From contig DEKL01000073.1 of assembly GCA_002353835.1 (NCBI GenBank), forward strand, positions 1 to 29,582: a DNA stretch of 29,582 nucleotides. The letters are read 5' to 3'. A program made the position numbers and the translations under genes. Origin of the DNA: Alphaproteobacteria bacterium UBA2723 (lineage in GTDB: Bacteria; Pseudomonadota; Alphaproteobacteria; RF32; CAG-239). Under the pieces are notes generated by a model. That model was not told where the DNA came from and did no database searches. It saw only the letters and a program-made list of their open reading frames with translations. How positions within the stretch are numbered: the stretch's first letter is position 1; the number at the start of each line of letters is the position of its first letter. This document shows positions 8,201-14,673 of the stretch, piece by piece.

Positions 8201-10954
8201 TGGCAAATTCCTGCAGAATGTGACGAAGAAGTCCAGAAAGATTTAACGGATTCTTTAGGTGAAGATTTCTTCAAAACACCTCAATTAGCCGATTACGTTA
8301 TTTCAATGAATCAGCGTCTGAAAGATAACAGTGTTGAGATGAAAGATTTAACAGATGAAGAAAAAGCTCTGATAAACGAAAGCAATAAGAAACACGTTGT
8401 GCCGGAAGATGCTCAAAAGACTATTGCTGAGGCAAAGGAAATAATTGAGGCAAATGCTGCCAAACGTGATGTTATTAACGTTGAAATCACCAATTTGATA
8501 AAAGAAATAGATGCTGATGCGGAAGAATTTGCTAAGAACTATTTAGAGAAAGCAAATGAAGCTCAAGCAGCAGTAGAGGCAGCAAACGAGGAATATGAAG
8601 CATTCTTAACAGAAGATGATGCAAATAATCCGCGTCGTATGATAAATAAAAATGCTGCTTGCATGCCTATGATGGGCGGTTTATGTAAAAATAATCATCC
8701 GGTATATCCGTCTGATAATTTGACAACAACCATGGTAAATTTCTTAGGTTATGACTCAACCCTTATGCCGACAATTAAAGCGAAGATGAAAGCTGAGTTT
8801 ACCGGTTTCAATATTTCAGGTATAGACGGTGATCACATTATCGGGGAAGCCGTTGCCGGAGCCTTGGGTATCCCCTCAGGGTATTATGCAAGTGCGCAGG
8901 AAATTGTTGAGGCTGTCAAAGAGAAAATCATTGAAAAAGCTGCGCAAAATTCTGCTGATACCATAGGAAAATCAGATGAAGAGATCAATACAGCAATGAA
9001 TAACGCTCTAGGTAGGATAAAGAAAGTTGAAATTGATTTATTTGGTGAAAATGATGAGGGTGAACCGAACTTTGAAAACCCGTCTGAAAATAAGCTTAAA
9101 GAAATATCTAAACATGAAAACTATGGCGCAGGTAAACCGATTACCCTGTTGCATAAAGGTTTGGTTGACTACCTCTCAAGCCTGCAAAAAGACTTAAAAG
9201 GAGATGGTGCAACAGATAATATTTTCGGTATTCCGGCTAATGTTAACTTAGCAGGGGATACAGAGTATTACGTTACATTGCCGGCACGTGGTAATAACTA
9301 TTTGAATATGGTTACTTGTGTACGTGATGCAAATGGTAAAGCAGTACTGGGAACAGACTGCGGTGCCGGTCAGGATTATAATGCGCCGAAACGCCCGCTA
9401 TTAAACTTGCCGCCGTTGCGTGAAGTGTTCTTCTATAGTCCTCTGGATTACAGAGATACACCGAAAGAAAACGGGGAAACGCCGGCAATTACCCATTTGT
9501 TGAATTTGAAATATCCTAAAGATGCACTCCATAAATGGGAATACTTACCGGAAACATGGCTCTATTTATTAGCACGTCCGAATTTGCGTGATGACGGCAA
9601 ATATCAACAAACGTTTGTGGAACGTTCCTATGGAAGCGGTCATTTAAGAGAATTAATTAACAAAAATGACGCCAGCAATGAAGGGTTCCGCAGACTTATT
9701 GCTCGTGCCGGTGTATATCCGTGCAAATTAAAAGAGGGAGCCATTGTTGATATTGATAGTGATGACGGAGCAGGTATGCGCTTCTCATACAGACGCAGTG
9801 CTCCTGAAGGCCTAGAATTGCAAGAGTGTAAAGAAATTGCCTTAAATGGTGCAGCCGGAACATCTTGCTATACATACAACAAAGGAAAAGGTGGTATATG
9901 TCACTTGATGGCAGACCATGGTAAAGACGGTGTAGAAGATTCTCAAACACCGATAACGAGTGCCCTTAATAGTGATAGACCGTTGTACGAAAATTATAGC
10001 GAGTTGGGACAAATATTCGCAGCAGGTGGCGGAATAATTAGCGTATTTCCGCCTGTGATTGAACCAGATCGCTTGATTTATCGTCCGTTGCAAAGAAGTC
10101 TGCACGAATATTTGCTAAATCAAGAGGATGAAAGCAACCAAAAGAACAGTATGGAACGCCAGAATATTCAAGCGGCGACATTTACACGCAATATATTCAG
10201 TTCGTTCTTGGATGCTGTTAATGCGGAACATTCTGCAAAGAGAAGCTTAGACACAGCTAAAGAAAACATTAAAGATACTGTTAAGAGCCTTTGCACGCAG
10301 ATTGAAAATGCTCGTCCGAAGACTGGCAGTGAAATCGCCGCATGCAATGCGCTTTGCGAAGGTAAAACCGGCGACGGCGCAATTGCGTGTAGAGAAAGTT
10401 GTCAGCAGGAAAAGGTTGATGACTGTATCAAAGGAATGCTGGAAGGTGACGGCTTGGCCAAGAGTGCTGAAGACACAAACTATGGTGTTAAAGGCGAATA
10501 TGGCAAAGAGGAATATGAAGGCATAAATTGCGATAGTGCAAACAGTAATGACACTTACGCATCTTATTTCTGTCAGTTATCCGATTGGCAAGATGAGTTG
10601 ATTGATAAAGCTGAAAATGGCTACACGGATGACTATGAGAAAGATGCCAAAGGTAATCCGCTTAAAGTTGCCGGATTTGGCGAAGTTGAATCCGATAAAG
10701 ATGCCGATAAGGTTGAAGAACGTATAAAGAGCATTAAGAATACGTTTGAAGCCTTAGAAGCGGATAAACTGGGTGTTGTTACCATAATGCCGGGCATGAA
10801 AGTAGATGAAGAGTCAGTCAAAAACGCACAGGCGGATAGAATAGCAACCCGCGTTGCTGAGGATGAGGGACTTAAGTCTATGGACAACCAAACACAGATT
10901 GTTCCTTATTGCCCGATATACATAAACAAAAAAGTAGAGGCAGGAACACACTAA
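5201..10954 (+). CDS. Giant exported protein (1917 aa) in T4SS operon, VirB5-like N-terminus
   Basis: The start ATG 5201 yields MSKVSKTLKG plus a hydrophobic core and cleavage after AEA (residue 27). The mature start FGFFPPMPWDFEVDIPGDAG, followed by a helix (QMMQSQLNTINLDAIKSGKA), echoes the neighbouring VirB5-like proteins. No other membrane-spanning segment is evident, so it should be wholly periplasmic, surface or secreted. Visible regions are: helical N-terminal part with LTATEAMYRSAKQLDII near residue 270; an acidic Asp-Gly repeat at ~688-767; long charged coiled coil at ~855-1130; a region with CMPMMGGLCKNNHPVYPSDN near 1160; a mixed globular region to ~1640; a cysteine cluster at ~1710-1744; and an acidic tail. 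It is many times longer than any classical VirB5. It lies directly before virB8 with three bases between. I recognise no enzymatic domain. A tip, adhesin or secreted-substrate role is possible but unproven. Confidence 0.6.
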   Translation: MSKVSKTLKGIVLGGLIFIAAPQKAEAFGFFPPMPWDFEVDIPGDAGKVVSLLKSTYRKVQMMQSQLNTINLDAIKSGKAASLFKDMKGNYKKFAKGPKVPGKGKMKGVADLGLQEGDLDEAHYYDAFTQLFLLYPTTENLPQINGKKPTYQAVHTAYKHKSNEFKQDMIVDTYLAGRVTEDYLVLVERTLKRLDLCQKKAEGYEPGSSKCVFFGLPFVKVEAEDTSKAPDENSDGNGQLGEAMNNYVVTIVYDRLMRIVEDLTATEAMYRSAKQLDIITPSMPQSSAAQYLPQKYHFAYNQAHEAVYADKIINSFKPSSCSKNGSENCPPANDDVAELKSIEDTELLGKLQPIEDTLNKAVILHNLKVQLPEYKDQFRRYRKAEEIHKRALEALKASDKCAQGFIKTYGGNPSIWGTGAAVNDYKARTGVSRDLIVKYEQATDKTIIGSNNKCTGYYETCPEGYTLDTKKPCEILDEEGNVAETFPLYACTLDIGSADTGDSANYGAGSLGTVAKPDEMPTVDNSTYNDADLLGDSSKADIIDNDNRIKAEHTWQIGKEKMLELTENGTLKFNPWNDQVELQKEYLHQKYRNIELIVKAMDQGIESFKIASAAVGNQDDNNTEAEKIQKALDTIAGCVSFSDAKEKVAEECAVEMEADVTAADCTGDTETGEIVCTKEIEVTTTGTVEKEVPVMKEVPVLDDEGNPTYDENGDQIFEEVEDTEDMPLLDDDGEPVLDEDGNPMYVALLDDKGKPMYDEDGEPMYEQRPKVEIETEEVSTTTTETKECTARTQIVGQCIYTTGNKAVLEKGTTTCGNKVALNVPDLSKHFFSDILGKSGANKCSNNISVQAQNIKEKADGRQVAQDILEETVQVRVDKDKEIQDFVKAYDKKHQEKKEKLASKKASLGTYNKEINKNTDIKNSAQQEWKNTLDRITEIGKEIQQINDRKPYATIKKPTEDNKVIEEPDKKAICAMEIQKLKLAFEKEAIGGKSQAEAGANWQIPAECDEEVQKDLTDSLGEDFFKTPQLADYVISMNQRLKDNSVEMKDLTDEEKALINESNKKHVVPEDAQKTIAEAKEIIEANAAKRDVINVEITNLIKEIDADAEEFAKNYLEKANEAQAAVEAANEEYEAFLTEDDANNPRRMINKNAACMPMMGGLCKNNHPVYPSDNLTTTMVNFLGYDSTLMPTIKAKMKAEFTGFNISGIDGDHIIGEAVAGALGIPSGYYASAQEIVEAVKEKIIEKAAQNSADTIGKSDEEINTAMNNALGRIKKVEIDLFGENDEGEPNFENPSENKLKEISKHENYGAGKPITLLHKGLVDYLSSLQKDLKGDGATDNIFGIPANVNLAGDTEYYVTLPARGNNYLNMVTCVRDANGKAVLGTDCGAGQDYNAPKRPLLNLPPLREVFFYSPLDYRDTPKENGETPAITHLLNLKYPKDALHKWEYLPETWLYLLARPNLRDDGKYQQTFVERSYGSGHLRELINKNDASNEGFRRLIARAGVYPCKLKEGAIVDIDSDDGAGMRFSYRRSAPEGLELQECKEIALNGAAGTSCYTYNKGKGGICHLMADHGKDGVEDSQTPITSALNSDRPLYENYSELGQIFAAGGGIISVFPPVIEPDRLIYRPLQRSLHEYLLNQEDESNQKNSMERQNIQAATFTRNIFSSFLDAVNAEHSAKRSLDTAKENIKDTVKSLCTQIENARPKTGSEIAACNALCEGKTGDGAIACRESCQQEKVDDCIKGMLEGDGLAKSAEDTNYGVKGEYGKEEYEGINCDSANSNDTYASYFCQLSDWQDELIDKAENGYTDDYEKDAKGNPLKVAGFGEVESDKDADKVEERIKSIKNTFEALEADKLGVVTIMPGMKVDEESVKNAQADRIATRVAEDEGLKSMDNQTQIVPYCPIYINKKVEAGTH
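7264..7500 (+). repeat. Acidic Asp-Gly repeats inside the giant exported protein
   Basis: In-frame imperfect repeats of the form LDDxGxPxYDExGxPMY, seen as VLDDEGNPTYDENG, LLDDDGEPVLDEDGNPMY and LLDDKGKPMYDEDGEPMY. They are flanked by short Glu/Val/Thr-rich segments. The DxDGxP spacing recalls the DxDGN units of the VirB10-associated arrays downstream, but the tyrosine/proline positions differ. Confidence 0.7.
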
Positions 10955-10957
10955 GAC

Positions 10958-11719
10958 ATGGTAAATCTTCCTAATCAAAAGGTTTTACGCATAGCAGATA
11001 AGACTGGCCGCGATAAAACGCCTGAATTTATTACCGAGGATGTAGTAGAAGTTCAGCGCGCGCGGCTGGTCTATTATAAATGGGTAAATCGTCTGATGAT
11101 GTTACTGGCAACCATCTCGCTTGTATATGGAGTTTGCGCAACACTGGTCATCTTAAAGCTTGTTCCGCAAATTATGTACGATATTCAAATTTTTGTACAG
11201 TTTTCCGATTCGGAATCATTGGTAAAACGGGAATATATTGATCGTCGCATGGAATCTCGTGAAAAAATTATGATAAACTTTATGAAGCAATATGTGGAAT
11301 TGCGAAATACATACGTGCGAGATGAGGCTGAAATGAAAAAACGCTGGATGTGGGGTGGTCTTGTATCGTACCTTTCCACATACGATATATATAAAAAGTT
11401 TGAAGAAGAATATCCGAAAGTTCAAAAAGATTTAGATCAGAGAATGGCAAGTCGCTCAGTAGAAATACTTTCGGTTGAGCGTTCCGGCGGTGAAAAAAGC
11501 CATATTTGGAAAGTTGAATTTAAAACTTATGACTTCACCTATGGGACAGATTTAGACTATAGATCAAATAAAGATGCCGGTCCTGAGATAATTGAAAGAT
11601 ATTGGACGGCAAATATCGGTAGCCGTGCAGATCCACGTCGCAGAACAGCATATAAAAGGCTGATAAATCCGTTGGGATTTTTTGTGTATAGCTACTTCCA
11701 AAGCGAGATAGAGAGCTGA
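10958..11719 (+). CDS. virB8: VirB8-like T4SS inner-membrane protein (copy 1)
   Basis: VirB8 is a bitopic inner-membrane protein with a periplasmic NTF2-like domain that nucleates T4SS assembly. This 253-residue protein has a cytoplasmic N-terminus, one membrane segment at about residues 45-68, and a periplasmic domain. That domain has FMKQYVELRNTYVRD near 110-125, a YDIYKKFEEEY segment, MASRSVEILSVERSGG, WKVEFKTYDF, and the family-typical NPLGF at 237-241. Length and layout match VirB8 (about 230-260 residues). It starts three bases after the giant gene's stop, with a weak purine-rich site upstream, so coupling is likely. It is clearly paralogous to the second VirB8 at 12073, sharing YV.LRNT.V.D..EM..RW, IYKKF, ASRSV and VEF.T.D, but the N-termini are unrelated. 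It is the last gene of the left transcription block. Confidence 0.88.
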   Translation: MVNLPNQKVLRIADKTGRDKTPEFITEDVVEVQRARLVYYKWVNRLMMLLATISLVYGVCATLVILKLVPQIMYDIQIFVQFSDSESLVKREYIDRRMESREKIMINFMKQYVELRNTYVRDEAEMKKRWMWGGLVSYLSTYDIYKKFEEEYPKVQKDLDQRMASRSVEILSVERSGGEKSHIWKVEFKTYDFTYGTDLDYRSNKDAGPEIIERYWTANIGSRADPRRRTAYKRLINPLGFFVYSYFQSEIES

Positions 11720-11734
11720 AATCTTATTAAACAA

Positions 11735-11762
11735 TTCAGTATCAAACCACGTCTGATATAAT
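11735..11762 (+). promoter_or_regulatory. Probable promoter with extended -10
   Basis: TGATATAAT at 11754-11762 is a perfect extended -10 (TGnTATAAT). A weak -35 (TTCAGT, 11735-11740) lies 16 bases upstream. It sits in the only sizeable gap of the T4SS locus, directed into the VirB7-like/virB8/virB9/virB10 block, with transcription expected from about 11769. Confidence 0.5.
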
Positions 11763-11803
11763 TTAGCCTGTTGATAAGTGCGCGCAATTTGTTTTCTGAT
11801 TAG

Positions 11804-11821
11804 ACTTTTAAAATTAAAAGT
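11804..11821. repeat. AT-rich perfect palindrome in leader region
   Basis: ACTTTTAA-AA-TTAAAAGT is an exact inverted repeat of eight bases around a two-base centre. It lies between the probable promoter and the lipoprotein start at 11862. It could be an operator or a weak RNA hairpin. It has no GC-rich stem and is not a convincing terminator. Confidence 0.4.
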
Positions 11822-11861
11822 TTTAATTATAGAAAAGAGTTATCTTTAAAAAGAGGAAAAA

Positions 11862-12050
11862 ATGTATAAGACTATAGCTTTGATATTTGGGATTCTTATT
11901 TTAGCAGCTTGTAATATTTTAGGCAGTTATTATGAACCGGAACCTGTCGGTATCGGTAAAGATATCTATGAATTGAAGTTATCTCCTTGCGCCTGTATAG
12001 AGGTTGAATTGCCTAAAACATTGCCGGACTGGTTTAAGGCTATGAGCTAA
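11862..12050 (+). CDS. Small lipoprotein, probable VirB7-equivalent
   Basis: This 62-residue protein starts at ATG 11862 behind AAAGAGGA. The N-terminus has Lys, a hydrophobic stretch and the lipobox LAAC with Cys17, so signal peptidase II cleavage and lipidation are expected. The mature part is ~46 residues: NILGSYYEPEPVGIGKD, then YELKLSPCACIEVELP and a short amphipathic end. VirB7 proteins are lipoproteins of this size, anchored in the outer membrane and bound to VirB9, often through a cysteine. Here the two cysteines of SPCAC (43 and 45) could do that. Its position between virB8 genes and just before virB9 supports a VirB7 role. VirB7 sequences are very diverse, so this rests on size, lipobox and context. 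Confidence 0.65.
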   Translation: MYKTIALIFGILILAACNILGSYYEPEPVGIGKDIYELKLSPCACIEVELPKTLPDWFKAMS

Positions 12051-12072
12051 TCTTAAAAAGGGATGAAAGTTA

Positions 12073-12834
12073 ATGGCAGAGCAGATTGCATCATCAGATA
12101 ACACGAAAAAGCTTCTTCTTGAGGGTGACGGTCCGAAGGAAAGCCCCAGAGCAAGACCGATTCCTCAGCAAAAAAGAGGACGGGCTGATGTTGTTGTGGA
12201 AAATGCTACGGAAAAGAGGTATTTGTGGACGGCGCGTGCTTTTGCCGTGATTTTTGCTGTAAGTCTATGTTGCAATCTGATATTAACCTATGTGATAATG
12301 ACCACAATGCCGCTTTATCGGGTAGAGCCTTATCTTTTAAGTTTTGCGGATAAAGAAGAGCAGATTTATCATATTGAACAAGTCAGTAAGATTAACCAAT
12401 ACAAATATCTGACAGAGCTCTTTGTACGTGAATATGTCCTTCTGCGCAATACTTTTGTTAACGATATAGACGAAATGGAAAGACGTTGGGGTAAGGATAG
12501 TACAATTCGTGAAATGTCCAGCCCCGGTATATATAAAAAGTTTCGGACGGAATTTGCTGATAAAGCAATAGAGTTGATACGTCAGCAAAATGCTTCCAGA
12601 AGTGTTAAAATCGTTTCTGTGACCGAGGTAGCCGGCGGTAAACAAGGGCAGACTTGGTGGCAGGTAGAGTTTAGAACATCTGATATGGATCCGACAAAAG
12701 AGGCGCCAAAGATTAAAGTTTGGGTTGCGGCTGTCGGTATCAGATATATTGCAAAGCAAGTAAAATTTGGCGAACGCTTAAAAAATCCGCTTGGCTTTAC
12801 GGTAACAGACTTCAAAGTTGTAGAGCGTAAATAG
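12073..12834 (+). CDS. virB8: VirB8-like T4SS inner-membrane protein (copy 2)
   Basis: This 253-residue protein starts at ATG 12073 after AAAAAGGGATG. The N-terminal ~50 residues are cytoplasmic and Pro/Arg/Lys-rich. One membrane segment lies at about 55-78, followed by a periplasmic domain. That domain carries LTELFVREYVLLRNTFVNDI, PGIYKKFRTEF, NASRSVKIVSV, WWQVEFRTSDM and the conserved NPLGFTVTDFKV end. These are the VirB8 hallmarks and closely match the copy at 10958. This copy lies next to virB9, the usual position, so it is the likely canonical VirB8. The two could form hetero-oligomers or serve different stages of assembly; that is inference. The virB9 start is 21 bases downstream. Confidence 0.9.
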   Translation: MAEQIASSDNTKKLLLEGDGPKESPRARPIPQQKRGRADVVVENATEKRYLWTARAFAVIFAVSLCCNLILTYVIMTTMPLYRVEPYLLSFADKEEQIYHIEQVSKINQYKYLTELFVREYVLLRNTFVNDIDEMERRWGKDSTIREMSSPGIYKKFRTEFADKAIELIRQQNASRSVKIVSVTEVAGGKQGQTWWQVEFRTSDMDPTKEAPKIKVWVAAVGIRYIAKQVKFGERLKNPLGFTVTDFKVVERK

Positions 12835-12855
12835 TTTAATGATTGAGGTATAAGA

Positions 12856-14673
12856 ATGACTAAGGCTTTTAAAATATCAGTAATTGTTATATGTACAGTG
12901 ATGATGTCTGTGATTGCTGAAGCACAAGTTACAAAAGATAATTTGGATCAAAATGCAGACCAAGCACAGGGAAATTACGCTGCAACAAACTTAAATTATT
13001 TAGGAAGCGGTTCGTTGGGTATGATGCAAAGCGCATGGAAAGACCCTTTGCAACACATGGGTGAAGGACAAACTCGTCCGGGATACAGTAAATATTACTG
13101 GACACCGGAATTGGTTCTCCCGGTTAGATTAAGAGAAGGTATGTACACCTTAATTAACTTCCCTAAATGGGAAATTATTGAAAATGTTTATTTAGGTGAT
13201 GGTCAGTCTTTTAATGCAGAAATTCAAGGCCCGAGTAGTTTAATGGTTTATCCGGAAGCTTCACAGTTTGTCGGTGTTGATACGAATATGATTGTTTTTG
13301 GGCGTTCAGGCAATAAATATGTTTTCTATGTTCAAAGTGAAACCATTAATACGGACCGAATCACCAATGCAATTATAGATATAGAAGTTGTTAAGGGACG
13401 CAGTGCAAATAGCTCTGCTGTTATCGGGTCCGGCTTTGGTGGAGGTAATCATCTCAATGCCAACAGTTATTCGCAAGACGGAACAAGCACAGATGCTACT
13501 TTTACGCGGGATTTGCAAAAAGAGGACTGGATAGAAAAAATTCCGGTTGACCCGACTCAATTTCGTTTTGATATAGAAGTTTATGTTCCAAATCCGGATG
13601 ATATTATAATTGCGCCGGAAAGAGTATGGCGTGATAATATATTTACCTATATTGATTTGGGCGAAAAAGCACTCACGGCCATACAGCGTCCGATAGTTAC
13701 ATTGATTGTTGAACGTTCGGAAACACCGGTCGGTTTCCGTGCAGCCGGACCAAATAATCGTTTGATTATCGTTGAAGGAATGGGGGATATGGTTCTGCGT
13801 AGCGGTAAAAGAATTGTTTGCTTAAAACTGCGCCGCGCCGATTCGGATGGTCTGGAAAATACAATCTATGCTAAGACAAACGAATGGGATTTACAAACCG
13901 CTTACGCCTCTCAGCCCCATGATACAAATTCAGAAATAGAGGATGTATTTAACCAAGCCGGTGTCGGTAACGGAAAATCTCAGAACGAAAATGATTTCTT
14001 TAATGCAAATACCTTTAGCAATAATGCAAAAAATAATGCACCGGCAGATAGCGGTATTTTATCTGATAGCAGAAGCATAGATGCTTTACCCAAGGTCTCA
14101 CCGGTTATGGCTAAACCCAATGATAAATTAACCGGGCAGGTTGATATAAAAGACGGATCTTCGGAATTGATTACTCCGGAATATAACGATAAAAAAGCTA
14201 ATGTCGAAATAATTTATAAAGGAGATGAAGATAAGCAATCGGCTAAAGCGGGTGATAATTCTGCGTTAAATTTAGGTAACTCCAAAAATAATTCCAGTCC
14301 GGTTTTGATAAGTCCGAAAGGAGAATTGTCAAAACAGAAGTCTCTGGTTTCTCCGGAAACGGAAGCTTTATTACAGGAATTTCGTAACGGAAATGCACTT
14401 AATAAAGAGGAAAAAACAAATATATCTATTGAGTTAGGAACGGATGAAAACGTAAATAATTTGGAAAAATTATGGAGCGACATTTCTAAGCGTTATTCGG
14501 CGGCTTTAAGCAAATATCAACCGTTTTACTCTGTTGATGCCCCGGCTGATGGCCAAGGAAAAGATTTATTCCATTTAAGAGTTGGTCCGGTTAAATCTTT
14601 GGAAGAAGGGGATAATATTTGTAGCCAACTTGGACGTAACGGAATTTTTTGTAGCGTGGTCAGAATACAATGA
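12856..14673 (+). CDS. virB9: VirB9 with C-terminal SPOR domain
   Basis: This 605-residue protein follows GAGGTATAAG. The signal peptide ends in AEA (residue 23). The N-terminal VirB9/CagX-type domain (about 80-190) includes YYWTPELVLPVRLREGMYTL, FPKWEIIENVYLGDG and NKYVFYVQSE. The C-terminal VirB9 domain (about 235-335) includes FRFDIEVYVPNPDDIIIAPE, VWRDNIFTYIDLG and GDMVLRSGKRIVCLKL. VirB9 normally ends about here, at 250-300 residues. This protein adds a ~180-residue Asn/Ser/Asp-rich linker and a final domain at about 534-605. That domain has FHLRVGPVKSLEEGDNICSQ and GIFCSVVRI, the pattern of a SPOR domain, which binds glycan strands lacking stem peptides. VirB9 forms the outer-membrane ring with VirB7 and VirB10. 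It overlaps the next start by four bases (ATGA). Confidence 0.88.
   Translation: MTKAFKISVIVICTVMMSVIAEAQVTKDNLDQNADQAQGNYAATNLNYLGSGSLGMMQSAWKDPLQHMGEGQTRPGYSKYYWTPELVLPVRLREGMYTLINFPKWEIIENVYLGDGQSFNAEIQGPSSLMVYPEASQFVGVDTNMIVFGRSGNKYVFYVQSETINTDRITNAIIDIEVVKGRSANSSAVIGSGFGGGNHLNANSYSQDGTSTDATFTRDLQKEDWIEKIPVDPTQFRFDIEVYVPNPDDIIIAPERVWRDNIFTYIDLGEKALTAIQRPIVTLIVERSETPVGFRAAGPNNRLIIVEGMGDMVLRSGKRIVCLKLRRADSDGLENTIYAKTNEWDLQTAYASQPHDTNSEIEDVFNQAGVGNGKSQNENDFFNANTFSNNAKNNAPADSGILSDSRSIDALPKVSPVMAKPNDKLTGQVDIKDGSSELITPEYNDKKANVEIIYKGDEDKQSAKAGDNSALNLGNSKNNSSPVLISPKGELSKQKSLVSPETEALLQEFRNGNALNKEEKTNISIELGTDENVNNLEKLWSDISKRYSAALSKYQPFYSVDAPADGQGKDLFHLRVGPVKSLEEGDNICSQLGRNGIFCSVVRIQ

Noticed and set aside
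11714..11740. CTGAA/TTCAG inverted repeat as a terminator after the first virB8
   Set aside because: Five-base stem, long loop, no GC content and no T run; too weak to call.
12337..12759. Minus-strand open frame of 140 codons
   Set aside because: It lies wholly inside the second virB8, lacks a ribosome site, and its product has no family-like features.
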